A stretch of 64,000 nucleotides of DNA from Ancylobacter tetraedralis (lineage in GTDB: Bacteria > Pseudomonadota > Alphaproteobacteria > Rhizobiales > Xanthobacteraceae). The DNA is taken from NCBI RefSeq assembly GCF_014195655.1, contig NZ_JACICD010000003.1, positions 484,155-548,154 on the forward strand, read 5' to 3'. The notes under the pieces are model-generated. The model did not search any database. It had not been told where the DNA came from and was given only the letters and a program-made list of their open reading frames with translations. A program made the position numbers and the translations under genes. Positions 34,613 to 43,908 of this stretch are shown here, piece after piece; positions within the stretch are counted from its first letter, which is position 1, and every line of letters starts with the position of its first letter.

Positions 34613-35757
34613 AGCGCGTACTTCCGGACCTTGGCCTCGTCCACCTCGATGCCAAGGCCGGGGGCCTCCAGCGGCAGCAGCATGCCGTCGGCAAAGGGGA
34701 AGGGCGTGGATATGACATCGTCCTCGAAATAGTGCCCGCCGATCTTGCACGGGTGGGTGCCGGCCGGCGCCGAGATGGGGATGACGGCGGGAAGGCATAC
34801 CGCGCGTGCGGACAGCGCAAAGGCCAGGTTGGCGGCATTGCCGATGGCGGATTCGATGGAGCCGTTGACGTCGCACGGAAGGCTGGCCGCCTCCGCGATG
34901 GCGGCGACCTCGCCCGCGCGGCGCAGGCCGCCGGCCTTGGCGAGATAGATGGAGATCGCATCAGCGCCCCGCGCGGCGACGAGGTCGAGCGCGTCACGCG
35001 GCGACCAGCAGCTCTCGTCGGCGATGATCTTGACGCGGCTCTCCGCCGTCACGCGAGCGGTATCGGACAGGCCGGCGACGGGCTGCTCGATGTAGTCGAT
35101 TCCCGCGCCCTCAAGCCGCCGCGACACATCGAAGGCCACCTTGAGCGGCCGGTAGCCCTGATTGGCATCGAGCCGCAGGCGCATGCCGGGCAGCCGGCGA
35201 CGCAGCTCGTGCATTAGTTCGATGTCCCGCTCGGCATCCTGTCCACCCTTGATCTGCAGAGCCCTGATGCCATCGGCGCTGGCAGCTTCGGCCTCGGCGA
35301 TCGCTTCCCCAATCTCCATCAACCCGACCATGTGCGCCACGACGACGCCGGGGCGGACGGCGCCACCAAGCAGCCGATGCACCGGCAGGCCGACTGCCTT
35401 GCCCCAGAGATCGTGCAACGCCATCTCGATCGCGCATTTGGCGTAGGTGTGACCAATCGCGAGTTCATCCATGAGCGGGATGATCGCCCCGATCTCGGTG
35501 GGATCGCGGCCGATCAGTTGAGGGCCGATCACCGAGCCCACCATGTGGCTCACCGTCACCAGCGTCTCGCCGCCATGCCGGCCATATTCACCGCCCCAAG
35601 TGGCGAGCGGAGTGGCCTCGCCATAGCCGACGATTCCCGTATCGGAAACAACGCGGACGAGCACGAATTCTCCGAGCTCCTGATCCAAGCCGTTCCAACG
35701 AAAGCGCCGCCGGATGGGCAATGCGAACGGGACGGCTTCTACGGCCTTGATCTTCAC
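34609..35757 (-). CDS. Enolase-superfamily enzyme, mandelate racemase/muconate lactonising group
   Basis: The 382-residue protein starts at GTG 35757, with AGGAGA about ten bases upstream. The capping domain is followed by the barrel with a Lys base in LQIKGGQDAE, metal ligands in RLDANQGY, YIEQPV and IIADES, and the opposite Lys in IYLAKAGGLRRA. This set fits the MLE subgroup, which includes dipeptide epimerases, N-succinylamino acid racemases and cycloisomerases. It leads the operon with hyuA and hyuB; a racemase making the correct enantiomer for ring opening would make sense. That role is inference. Confidence 0.93.
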   Translation of the reverse strand: MKIKAVEAVPFALPIRRRFRWNGLDQELGEFVLVRVVSDTGIVGYGEATPLATWGGEYGRHGGETLVTVSHMVGSVIGPQLIGRDPTEIGAIIPLMDELAIGHTYAKCAIEMALHDLWGKAVGLPVHRLLGGAVRPGVVVAHMVGLMEIGEAIAEAEAASADGIRALQIKGGQDAERDIELMHELRRRLPGMRLRLDANQGYRPLKVAFDVSRRLEGAGIDYIEQPVAGLSDTARVTAESRVKIIADESCWSPRDALDLVAARGADAISIYLAKAGGLRRAGEVAAIAEAASLPCDVNGSIESAIGNAANLAFALSARAVCLPAVIPISAPAGTHPCKIGGHYFEDDVISTPFPFADGMLLPLEAPGLGIEVDEAKVRKYAL

Positions 35758-35802
35758 GGGGGCACTCTCCTGCCTAGTTTGACGGCGACTATTCCCTGAT
35801 AT

Positions 35803-35861
35803 GAAAATTATTTCCGATGCGAGAATCAAGTTGATTTTTTCTTCCTGGTGAAATTATCTTC
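35803..35861. promoter_or_regulatory. Two GAAA-centred dyads in the divergent promoter region
   Basis: GAAAATTATTTC (35803-35814) and GAAATTATCTTC (35850-35861) have the same GAA...TTC form and are 47 bases apart, in the AT-rich gap between the enolase-superfamily gene and the XRE-cupin regulator gene. They are candidate operators for that regulator. Confidence 0.42.
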
Positions 35862-35904
35862 TCGATATGGATGGCGTGACCGGTGAAGGAACGCGGGCAG
35901 ATCG

Positions 35905-36561
35905 ATGACAAAGCCGCAGGTGCAGAGGACTTCCGTCGGCTCGAACGCGGTAAGCGAACGACTGAAGCTGGTGCGGCAGGATGCCGAGCTGACGCTCGCC
36001 GAGGTGGCGCAGCGCACCGGGGTCTCGGTGTCCAACCTGTCGAAGATCGAGCGGGGCGAGGTGTCGCCGTCCTTCGACGTGGTGATCCGGCTCTGCGAGG
36101 GCCTGGGCATCGCCATCGAGCAGTTCGTTACCCCGGGCTTGAAGCCGACAGTCAGCGGTCGCAAGACCCAGACCGCCCACGGTCAGGGCGTGCCGTTCTC
36201 GACCGAGCAATATACCTATCTGGCTCATTCGACCGAGATCTCCCGCAAGAACATGATCCCGCTTGAGATGTGGGTCACCGCGCGCTCTCCGGATGAGTTT
36301 GCGGACTGGGGTCAGCATGAGGGCGAGGAGTTCGTCTACGTCATCAGCGGTGAGATCGAAATCCATACCGATCAGTACGCCCCTTTCCGCGTCGGGCCGG
36401 GCGAAAGCACCTATTTCGACAGCGGGATGAAGCATGTCTACGTCTGCGTGAGCAAGAATGACGCTCACATATTGTCGGTATCCTACAATCCGCGCGGGGC
36501 GTCCGCGCCCGTCGAGCGGTTCATGCATCCCTCGGCTCGGCCCGGCCGGGCGGAGAAATAG
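35905..36561 (+). CDS. XRE-family regulator with cupin domain
   Basis: The 218-residue protein has an N-terminal HTH_3 domain (residues ~17-75; LTLAEVAQRTGVSVSNLSKI) and a C-terminal cupin (residues ~130-205; HEGEEFVYVISGEIEIHTD, then FDSGMKHVYVC). This architecture is common in regulators of amino acid and amine catabolism, where the cupin binds the effector. It is divergent from the enolase-hyuAB operon and upstream of the transporter genes, so it probably controls both arms. Confidence 0.93.
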   Translation: MTKPQVQRTSVGSNAVSERLKLVRQDAELTLAEVAQRTGVSVSNLSKIERGEVSPSFDVVIRLCEGLGIAIEQFVTPGLKPTVSGRKTQTAHGQGVPFSTEQYTYLAHSTEISRKNMIPLEMWVTARSPDEFADWGQHEGEEFVYVISGEIEIHTDQYAPFRVGPGESTYFDSGMKHVYVCVSKNDAHILSVSYNPRGASAPVERFMHPSARPGRAEK

Positions 36562-36662
36562 GCGCAACGATCGCCTTTGCAGGCCGGCGGAGACCGGCGT
36601 CGCAGCGAGATAACGCTCAAATAAATACAACTTCCAGTATATTATATCTATGGAGAACAGCC

Positions 36663-37514
36663 ATGCGTTCGTCTATGCTACGCTTTGCCGTTGCTGCATC
36701 CGTACTACTGATCGGCGGCCCGGTTCTTGCCGACGCGCCGAAATGCGAGCCTGAAAAGGTCGCCCAGAAATATCCGGAACTTGCCGGCAAGACCCTGCTG
36801 ATGGGTGCCGACGGCCAGACCCCGCCCTATGCCTTCCTCGATCCGAAGACCAACACTCTCGTCGGTTCCGACATCGATCTCGCCAAGAAGGTCTTCGACT
36901 GCATCGGCGTGAAATACGAGATCCGGCCGGCCGCCTGGTCGGGCATCTTCCCCTCGGTCGTGGCCGGGCAGATGGATCTGATGTTCTACATCTATTACAA
37001 CGCCAAGCGGGTGCAGCAGGCCGATTTCGTCGTCTACATGAAGGCCGGCACTGGCGCGATCACGCAGAAGGGCAACCCGAAGAATATCAAGTCGAACGAC
37101 GATCTGTGCGGCAAGACCGTCGCCGTTGGCCTCGGCACGGTCGAAGAGGCGCAGATGAAGGAACTCGGCGGCAAATGCGTCGCCGGTGGCAAGGAAACCG
37201 TGACGGTGATGACCTATCCCGATCACGCAGCGGGCTTCCGCCTCGTCGCCAACAACCGGGCCGACATCATGTTGACAGACCTCGCGCTCGTCGACCGCAC
37301 TATCGCCGACAACCCGACGGTCTATGAGCGCGCCTACGGCATCATCAGCGGTTTCCAGATCGGCACCGCGGTGAAGAAGGGAAACGCCGCGCTCGCGCAG
37401 GCGCTGCTTGACGGACTGAAGGCTGTGCAGGCCTCCGGCGGCCAGCAGGAAGTGTTCAAGAAGTACGGCGTCGATCCGGCACTTGAACTTCCGGCCGAAC
37501 TCAAGACCAACTGA
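36663..37514 (+). CDS. Periplasmic substrate-binding protein of polar amino-acid type
   Basis: The 283-residue protein has a signal peptide (residues 1-~24, ending VLA) and an SBP_bac_3 fold: MGADGQTPPYAFLDPKTN, GSDIDLAKKVFDCIG, SGIFPSVVAGQMDLMF. It resembles the binding protein at 23894 in type but is not closely similar in sequence. The upstream 60 bases are strikingly AT-rich (aaataaatac ... tatattatatc), consistent with a promoter. It feeds the fused transporter encoded next. The substrate is likely a lactam, hydantoin or amino acid derivative, judging from its neighbours. Confidence 0.93.
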   Translation: MRSSMLRFAVAASVLLIGGPVLADAPKCEPEKVAQKYPELAGKTLLMGADGQTPPYAFLDPKTNTLVGSDIDLAKKVFDCIGVKYEIRPAAWSGIFPSVVAGQMDLMFYIYYNAKRVQQADFVVYMKAGTGAITQKGNPKNIKSNDDLCGKTVAVGLGTVEEAQMKELGGKCVAGGKETVTVMTYPDHAAGFRLVANNRADIMLTDLALVDRTIADNPTVYERAYGIISGFQIGTAVKKGNAALAQALLDGLKAVQASGGQQEVFKKYGVDPALELPAELKTN

Positions 37515-37609
37515 TCGGCCAGAGCTGATCTATACGCGCGATCGCCCGGCGGCCTCCCCGAGGCCGCTGGTTCGCGGCGCGCCTTCATGTTTCTCCTGGG
37601 AGTAATCCG

Positions 37610-39202
37610 ATGGAGTGGGCGACCGAAGTCCTCAGCTATTTCACATCCGATTTCCTTTGGGCCGGCGCTGTTCTCGCCCTCCAGATCACCGTCGTGTCGA
37701 TGGTGATCGGGCTTGCCTTCGGTCTCGTTCTCGCCCTGATGCGCATAAGCGAATACCGCCTGATCAGCGGTATCGCCTGGGTCTATATCTGGGTCATGCG
37801 CGGAACGCCGCTGCTCCTGCAACTGGTGTTCATCTTCGATGCATTACCGCTGATCGGGCTCAAATTCGACAGCTTCACCACAGCCGTCATCGGCTTCTCG
37901 CTCAATCAGGCCGCCTTCTCGGCGGAGATCATTCGCGGCGGCATCCTGTCGGTGAACCCGCAGCAGGCGGTGGCGGCATCCTCGCTCGGCATGGGCCCCA
38001 TGCTGACCTTGCGCCGCATCGTGCTGCCGCAGGCCATGCGCGCCATCCTTCCCGCGCTCGCCAACGACACGATCGGCATGCTGAAGATGACGTCGGTGGC
38101 CTCCGTCATCTTCGTCAACGAACTCACCTTCCGCGCCCAGCAGATCGTCGGCGAGAATTTCAAGTTCTTCACCGTTTTCGCCGGCGCCGGCCTCATCTAT
38201 CTGCTGCTCACCAGCATCATCTCGATCGCCCAGATGCTGATCGAGCGCTCGCTCGACCCAGAACGGCGCCAGCAGACAGGATCGCGCGGATGGCTGGGCC
38301 GGGGGCGCAGGACGACCGCGCCCGCCCCTGCCGCCACGCCGGTCCGCGCCACGAAGGCCTCGCGTGTCGAGGCGGTGCGCGAGCTCATTCCGGCGGCAGC
38401 CCCCGCGGCATCGGACGAACCGTTCCTGCAATGCGCCAATGTCTGGAAGGCCTATGGCGAGCGTGATGTGCTCAAGGGCATCAGCTTCAACGTGAAGCCC
38501 GGCGAGGTCGTCGCGGTTATCGGCCCGAGCGGATCGGGCAAGTCCACGCTGCTGCGCCTGGTCAATCATCTCGAATCCATCGACCAGGGCGAGATTCGCG
38601 TCGGCGGCCGATATGTCGGCTATGTGAAGGAGAACGGTCGGCTCAGGCCAACCTCCGGCCGCGCCAAGGCACGCGCGGAGGTCGGCGTCAGCATGGTGTT
38701 CCAGTCGTTCAACCTGTTCGCCAATCTGACCGCGCTCGAAAACATCATGGAAGCGCCAGTGCGGGTCCACGGCGTGCCGCGAGCGGAGGCGGAGGCGCTG
38801 GCGCGCCGGCTGCTGGCCGCAGTAGGACTGTCCAGCCACGCCGACCATCTGCCGCAGCATCTGTCCGGCGGCCAGCAGCAGCGTGTCGCCATTGCCCGCG
38901 CCCTCGCGGTCAAGCCACGCCTCATGCTGTTCGACGAGCCGACATCCGCGCTCGATCCCGAGTTGGTCGGCGAGGTGCTGAACGTGATGCGCGCACTCGC
39001 CGAAGCCGGCATGACGATGATCATCGTCACCCACGAGATCCGCTTCGCCCGTGAGGTGGCCGACCGTGTGGTGTTCTTCGACGAGGGCAGCATCGTCGAG
39101 GAAGGGGCGCCCGCCGACATACTCGACAAGCCCAGCAAGGAGCGCACGCGCCGGTTCCTGAGCGTGATTGGCAATGAAGTCGCCGACGAGGAAGTGGCGT
39201 GA
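37610..39202 (+). CDS. Polar amino-acid-type ABC transporter, permease and ATPase fused
   Basis: The 530-residue protein fuses an N-terminal permease (residues ~1-220; EAA-like loop [21 protein letters not shown]) and a C-terminal ATPase (residues ~270-525). The ATPase has Walker [26 protein letters not shown], Walker [12 protein letters not shown] and VTHEIRFA. The linker is Ala/Pro/Arg-rich. It is the second transporter of this fused form in the window; the other is at 22184. Its stop overlaps the GTG of the next gene. A homodimer would supply both permeases and both ATPases. Confidence 0.95.
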   Translation: MEWATEVLSYFTSDFLWAGAVLALQITVVSMVIGLAFGLVLALMRISEYRLISGIAWVYIWVMRGTPLLLQLVFIFDALPLIGLKFDSFTTAVIGFSLNQAAFSAEIIRGGILSVNPQQAVAASSLGMGPMLTLRRIVLPQAMRAILPALANDTIGMLKMTSVASVIFVNELTFRAQQIVGENFKFFTVFAGAGLIYLLLTSIISIAQMLIERSLDPERRQQTGSRGWLGRGRRTTAPAPAATPVRATKASRVEAVRELIPAAAPAASDEPFLQCANVWKAYGERDVLKGISFNVKPGEVVAVIGPSGSGKSTLLRLVNHLESIDQGEIRVGGRYVGYVKENGRLRPTSGRAKARAEVGVSMVFQSFNLFANLTALENIMEAPVRVHGVPRAEAEALARRLLAAVGLSSHADHLPQHLSGGQQQRVAIARALAVKPRLMLFDEPTSALDPELVGEVLNVMRALAEAGMTMIIVTHEIRFAREVADRVVFFDEGSIVEEGAPADILDKPSKERTRRFLSVIGNEVADEEVA

Positions 39203-40821
39203 ATACCGATCCGCTCGACCGCGACGCGCTTACCGCGGAGGTGCTGATCGTCGGCGCCGGACTCTCGGGCGGCGTGGTCGCCCGGCGGCTGGCGGAAGCC
39301 GGCGTGGACGTGTTGTGTCTGGAACAGGGGCCACGTCCCGATCCCGCATCTTATCGCGGCGAGCACGACGACTGGGAGTTGACCTCTTTCGGCCCGTGGA
39401 GCGCCAGCCCGAATATTCGCCGCGGCCCCGGCGACTATCTCATCGACGATAGCCGCTCGGACATCAAGCCGATGATGTATAATGGCGTTGGCGGTGGCAC
39501 CGTGCTCTACGGCGCGCAATGGATGCGCTTCATGCCATCCGACTTTCGCACCTATTCGACCGACGGTGTCGGCGACGACTGGCCGCTTTCCTACGAGGAG
39601 CTTGCGCCCTTCTACGACCGGATCGACGTCGATTTCGGCGTGTCTGGCCGCAATGGCGATCCGGCGATGCCACCCCAGCCCGACTACCCGATGGAAGCGC
39701 TGCCGCTGTCTCCCATCGGCCGCAAGATCATGGAAGGACATGTGAAGCTTGGCTGGCACTGCTGGCCCGGCTCTAACGCAATTACCAGCCGCCAGTATCT
39801 GGGCCGTCAGCCTTGCGTTCAGCTCGGCGTCTGCGGGCAAGGCTGCCCGGTCGGAGCCAAGACCAGCGTCGACATCACCCACTGGCCCATCGCCGAGGCG
39901 CGTGGCGCAAGGCTGATGACCGGCGCACGCGTCTCCCGTGTGACTCTCGACGCGCATGGGCGCGCGGACGGCGTCGTGTTCAAGGGCGCGGACGGTGTCG
40001 AGCGCAAGGCACGCGCCCGTACGGTCATACTCGCTGGCAACGCCATCGGAACCGCCCGGCTTCTGCTGGCCTCCCGCTCTGCCCTGTTCCCGAACGGTCT
40101 TGCCAACAGTTCCGGGCTGGTTGGCAAACGGCTGATGCTGCACCCGTTCAGCCGGGCTGTAGGGCTTTTCGACGAGCCCCTGGAAAGCTCGCAAGGCCAC
40201 TGGGGCCAGACGGTCTATTCGCTCGAGTTCGCTAACACCCGCGCTGATGCCGGGTTCGTCCGGGGAGCGAAGTGGAATCTGGGCCCCTCTGGCGGGCCGC
40301 TGGGCGCTGCGCTGTTTCCGTGGCCGAACGAACCGCTCTGGGGCGAAGCGCTGCACCGGCATGTCGACGCCTGGCTCGGCCGAAGCGGTGTCTGGGGCAT
40401 CATCTGCGAAGATCTGCCGGAAGAAACGAACCGGGTGGAGATCGATTCCGCAAGGCTTGATAGCGACGGCAATCCGATCCCCATCCTTCATTACAGGCTG
40501 TCGGAGAATTCGAAGGCGATGCTGGCCTTCAACCTCGCCCGCGCCGAGGAGTCGCTGCAAGCTGCGGGTGCTACGCGCACTCTCACCGTCCCGCTGCTAC
40601 CCGACTATGGATGGCACCCGCTTGGAACCTGCCGGATGGGGGACGACCCGGCGACGTCGGTGGTTGACCGCTTCGGCGCCTCGCACGACGTTCCGGGGCT
40701 GCACATCGTGGATGGCAGCACCCTCGTCACCGGCTCCTGCGCCAACCCGGCAGCGACGATCGCGGCGCTCGCCCTGCGCGCCGCCGAGCGCCTGATCGCG
40801 ACGCGCGGACAATCTCAATGA
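39199..40821 (+). CDS. GMC-type FAD-dependent oxidoreductase
   Basis: The 540-residue protein starts at a GTG overlapping the transporter stop. The FAD Rossmann motif is [20 protein letters not shown] with the acidic end [19 protein letters not shown] is the second FAD block; the C-terminal region has [10 protein letters not shown] and [19 protein letters not shown]. The catalytic His region matches choline-dehydrogenase-like members that work with a small partner and a cytochrome acceptor. A cysteine-rich segment ([18 protein letters not shown]) might hold an iron-sulfur cluster. The substrate is unknown; location implies a hydroxyl intermediate of the same pathway. Confidence 0.93.
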   Translation: MNTDPLDRDALTAEVLIVGAGLSGGVVARRLAEAGVDVLCLEQGPRPDPASYRGEHDDWELTSFGPWSASPNIRRGPGDYLIDDSRSDIKPMMYNGVGGGTVLYGAQWMRFMPSDFRTYSTDGVGDDWPLSYEELAPFYDRIDVDFGVSGRNGDPAMPPQPDYPMEALPLSPIGRKIMEGHVKLGWHCWPGSNAITSRQYLGRQPCVQLGVCGQGCPVGAKTSVDITHWPIAEARGARLMTGARVSRVTLDAHGRADGVVFKGADGVERKARARTVILAGNAIGTARLLLASRSALFPNGLANSSGLVGKRLMLHPFSRAVGLFDEPLESSQGHWGQTVYSLEFANTRADAGFVRGAKWNLGPSGGPLGAALFPWPNEPLWGEALHRHVDAWLGRSGVWGIICEDLPEETNRVEIDSARLDSDGNPIPILHYRLSENSKAMLAFNLARAEESLQAAGATRTLTVPLLPDYGWHPLGTCRMGDDPATSVVDRFGASHDVPGLHIVDGSTLVTGSCANPAATIAALALRAAERLIATRGQSQ

Positions 40822-41159
40822 ACGCCGCACCGCAAACGTTGACACCCGATGAGCGACAGGCGCTGTCAGCGATCGCCGACGTGCTGATCCCACGCTTTGC
40901 GCACATGCCTTCGGCGTCCGACGTCGAATTGTGCGGCCCCCCCATAGACCGGGCACTTGGCGCAAGGCCAGATCTGCTGGCCACGGCACGGTCGCTCGCC
41001 AAACAGGCGCGTGGCAGTCACGCCGAGGACATCGTCCGAGAGATCGAGGTCGACGATCCGAAAACGTTGAACGCTGTGCTTCAACTGATGGCAGGCGCGT
41101 ACTTCATGTTACCGGAAGTCCGCAGCATTCTCGGCTATGCCGGGCAGGAGCGCCGCTAG
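40818..41159 (+). CDS. Small partner of the GMC oxidoreductase (gluconate 2-dehydrogenase subunit 3-like)
   Basis: The 113-residue protein opens with LTPDERQALSAIADVLIPRF, the typical start of subunit 3-like proteins that accompany GMC dehydrogenases. There is no Tat signal, unlike many periplasmic homologues, and the length is short. Its ATG overlaps the GMC stop by four bases, which supports a complex. It is the last gene of this arm; IS-derived DNA begins 100 bases downstream. Confidence 0.75.
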   Translation: MNAAPQTLTPDERQALSAIADVLIPRFAHMPSASDVELCGPPIDRALGARPDLLATARSLAKQARGSHAEDIVREIEVDDPKTLNAVLQLMAGAYFMLPEVRSILGYAGQERR

Positions 41160-41312
41160 GCCATCGGCTTGGGGAATACGCCTTAACTGTATGGTACCTC
41201 ACGAGGATTCACCATCGATTCTCGCCCGATATTGAGGGTAAGCGTCGTCCTGGGGGCTGAACTGAACCGCCCCGGCTTTGCCGGAGGCCCCATCTCCTGA
41301 GAGGATGGGGCT

Positions 41313-41696
41313 ATGACGAGCAAGACGACGAACAAGTTCTCGCCTGAGGTGCGCGCTCGCGCGGTACGGATGGTGCTGGACCACGAGGCTGAACACCCTT
41401 CGCGCTGGCAGGCGATCGTGTCGATTGCGACCAAGATCGGCTGCTCGGCACACTTGCTGAACGAGTGGCTGAAGAAGGCTGAGATTGATGCCGATAAGCG
41501 GGCCGGCATGACGACGGATGTGTCGGCGAAGCTGAAGGCCCTTGAGCGCGAGAACCGCGAGTTGCGGCAGGCGAACGAGATCCTGCGCAAGGCATCTGCA
41601 TATTTCGCATGGCCCCCATCGGCGAATGCAGGCATTCGCCTGTCGGGTGAGAGGAACTCGACCGCCGGTCGAAGACATGATCGCGTTCATCGATGA
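41313..41696 (+). CDS. IS3-type transposase OrfA
   Basis: The 127-residue frame contains the HTH ([19 protein letters not shown], then [20 protein letters not shown]) and leucine-zipper segment ([20 protein letters not shown]) of IS3-family OrfA. The normal C-terminus after ASAYFA is replaced: a ~40-bp insert with a palindrome (41621-41640) changes the end of the protein. It overlaps the start of orfB at 41677. Confidence 0.85.
   Translation: MTSKTTNKFSPEVRARAVRMVLDHEAEHPSRWQAIVSIATKIGCSAHLLNEWLKKAEIDADKRAGMTTDVSAKLKALERENRELRQANEILRKASAYFAWPPSANAGIRLSGERNSTAGRRHDRVHR
41609..41652 (+). repeat. Palindromic mini-insert 1 in the IS3 transposase region
   Basis: Compared with the sister remnant at 43395-43440, about 36-40 extra bases occur here. 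Their core is a perfect palindrome GGCGAATGC-AG-GCATTCGCC (41621-41640). The insert sits at the orfA/orfB junction. Confidence 0.65.
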
Positions 41697-42607
41697 TCAT
41701 CGCGGTGCGTATGGGGTCGAGCCGATCTGCAAGGTCCTGCCGATCGCCCCATCGACCTATCATGCGCATGTCGCCCGGCGGCTTGATCCGTCGAAGTGCT
41801 CGGCACAGGCGCTACGGGACGCGGCCTTGCGGCCCGAGATCGAGCGCGTGTTCGCCGAGAACTTCGAGGTCTATGGAGCGCGCAAGGTCTGGCGACAGAT
41901 GATGCGCGAGGGGTTCGACGTGGCGCGCTGCACCGTCGAACGGCTGATGCAGGGCATGGGCTTGGCCGGTGTGATCCGCGGCAAGCCGGTCCGCACGACC
42001 ATCTCGGACAAGGGGGCGCCGTGCCCACTGGACCATGCGAACCGGGTGTTCCATGCGCCGGCGCCGAACAGGCTCTGGCTGTCCGACTTCACCTATGTCA
42101 GCACCTGGGCGGGCTTCGTCTACCTCGCCTCGCGACAAATGCTCCGCATTTGCGCTGATGTGATCGACGCCTATGCCCGCCGCATCGTCGGCTGGCGGGT
42201 GAGCCGGACCGCTCATGCCGGCTTCGTGCTGGATGCGCTGGAGCAGGCCCTTCCACCAGCGACGGCCCGCCCATCGCGGCCTGGTGCATCATAGCGACTG
42301 CGGCTCGCAATATGTGAGCATCCGCTACACCGAACGCTTGGCTCAGGCGGGCATCGAGCCCTCTGTCGGTAGCGTCGGTGACAGCTATGACAACGCCCTG
42401 GCCGAGACGATCAACGGCCTCTACAAAGCCGAGGTGATCCATCGCCGAGGTCCTTGGAAATCCTTCGAGGCTGTCGAGTTCGCCACGCTGATCTGGGTCG
42501 ACTGGTTCAACAATCGACGGCTGCTGGAGCCTATCGGCAACATCTCGCCGGCCGAAGCCGAGGAACGCTACTACGTCATGCTCGGTGAGCCAGCCATGGC
42601 GGCGTGA
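41677..42607 (+). pseudogene. IS3-type transposase OrfB (DDE integrase), frameshifted
   Basis: The frame starts [20 protein letters not shown]. It reads through the first catalytic Asp (WLSDFTYVSTWAG), then a nine-codon insert (SRQMLRICA) at 42130-42156. One extra C near 42255 (CTTCCACCAG where CTTCACCAG is expected) shifts the frame and gives a stop at 42294. The rest continues in another frame to 42607 with the second Asp (HHSDCGSQY) and the Glu (DNALAETINGLYK). The DDE residues are therefore split over two frames, so transposase is probably not made. Confidence 0.87.
42130..42156 (+). repeat. Palindromic mini-insert 2 in OrfB
   Basis: About 27 extra bases lie between the FVYLA and VIDAYARR codons, in frame. 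The core is CAAATGC-TCC-GCATTTG (42136-42152). It shares the AATGC...GCATT core with mini-insert 1. Confidence 0.65.
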
Positions 42608-42650
42608 CTTGAACCAAATGGCCTCCGGTGAAGCCGGGGCGGTTCAGTCT

Positions 42651-43075
42651 GGACCGTGCCAGCGCATCGCATGAAGGCGGGGTGCGAGCATCGGGTGCCG
42701 CTCCCGGCGCGCACGATCGAGCTCCTGACTGGCATGAAGCCCCCGGGCTGCGACGTTCCGGACAGCGACATGTTCGTCTTTCCCGGTGCCCGGAAGGCGA
42801 AGCCCTCGTCGGTCATGGCCTTCGACATGCAACGGCGCCGGCTGGACTGCGCGTACACGGTGCACGGCTTCCGTTCGGCATTCCGTGATTGGGTCGGTGA
42901 GGAGACAACGTTCCAGCGCGAGGTCGCCGAAGCCGCGCTGGCGCATACGGTGGGTGATGAAGTCGAGCGTGCCTATCGCCGCGGCGATGCGCTCGAGAAG
43001 CGGCGCACGCTCATGGAAGCGTGGGCGATGTATTGCGAGCATGGTGACGATGAGGCGGATGCCAATCGGGCCTCA
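42651..43075 (+). pseudogene. Tyrosine integrase, C-terminal fragment cut by the IS
   Basis: Directly after the IS end the reading frame encodes VWTVPAHRMKAGCEHRVPL, YTVHGFRSAFRDWVGEETTF (H-x-x-R-like box) and EAALAHTVGDEVERAYRRGD, ending MEAWAMYCE. This is the C-terminal half of a P4-type integrase like the intact one at 62013 (SVPATRMKAGRVHRVPL there). The N-terminal half and the first catalytic Arg are missing. It marks an old island end. Confidence 0.88.
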
Positions 43076-43171
43076 TCATCGGGTGAAGAGCGTGCGGATG
43101 TCACCCCATTCTCGGGGGAACCGGGGGAACAAGGGGAACAGTTTTCGTCCACCCGACGTTTCCTCTGCTAC

Positions 43172-43556
43172 GGTCCGATCGGCGCTGGATCACGAGGCCG
43201 AGCATCCGTCGCGCTGGGTAGCGATCATGTCGATAGCGAGCAAGATCGGCTGCACGGCGCAGATGCTGAACGAGTGGGTCGAGAGGGCCGAGGTCGACAG
43301 CGGCCGCAAGCCCGGTCTGACGGTGGATATGGCGGCCAAGCTCAAGGCTCTGGATCGCGAGAGCCGGGAGCTTCGGTAGGCGAATGCGATCCTACCCAAG
43401 GCATCGGCGTATTTTGCCCAAGCGGAGTTCGACCGCCGACACCGGTCATGATCGCCTTCATCGACGATCACCGCGGTGCCTAGGGGGTCGAGCCGATCTG
43501 CAAGGTCTTGCCGATCGCCCGGTCAACCTATCATGAGCATGTTGGCAGGCGGACCG
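43172..43556 (+). pseudogene. Second IS3-type remnant, degenerate
   Basis: The orfA part ([20 protein letters not shown], then [20 protein letters not shown]) is followed by a stop at 43377; the orfB start ([11 protein letters not shown]) is followed by another stop at 43483 and the match ends near 43556. It belongs to the same IS group as the copy at 41261 but is diverged and truncated at both ends. No inverted repeats remain. Confidence 0.85.
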
Positions 43557-43908
43557 AATGCCAATGAGCAGCCCAGCCAAACCGACATCACGGCGGCTTG
43601 ACGGCTTCCAGGGTCGCGTTCGTTCGCCCGAGAAAGGGCGAACTTTCGCCACTCGGCCGTTGCGCCCATGCTGGTCTCTATCCGTTGGCGATGCGGAGGC
43701 GGCGCCCCATCCATACTCCGGCCATACAGGCTGGTTTCAGCCGTAGCGCCTGTCGATGATCCTTTTGGCACTATAATACCGAAAAGTGGCGAATCTGTAG
43801 TAACCATGGCATGGCGTACATGTCATGGTTGCAGGGTGGTATGATGTGTGGGCATTACTTCCGTTGTCGACATAGTCATAAGTCAACGTGATCCCAGAGG
43901 CACCGGAC
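43557..43908. other. Gap between IS remnant and cas3, with a hairpin
   Basis: No gene is supported. At 43803-43829 an 11-bp arm ACCATGGCATG pairs with CATGTCATGGT with one G-T position, about 80 bases upstream of the cas3 start. The part 43750-43890 is AT-richer and probably held the cas promoter. Confidence 0.5.

Larger units (their letters stand above)
41261..42650 (+). mobile_element. IS3-family insertion sequence, frameshifted
   Basis: The 29-bp ends match as inverted repeats: ACTGAACCGCCCCGGCTTTG... at 41261-41289 and its near-complement at 42622-42650, with two mismatches and 27 matches. The element holds orfA and a broken orfB. No convincing target duplication is visible: the right flank is the middle of an integrase gene, whereas the left flank is unrelated, so the sequence left of it was lost or rearranged after insertion. 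Confidence 0.9.
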
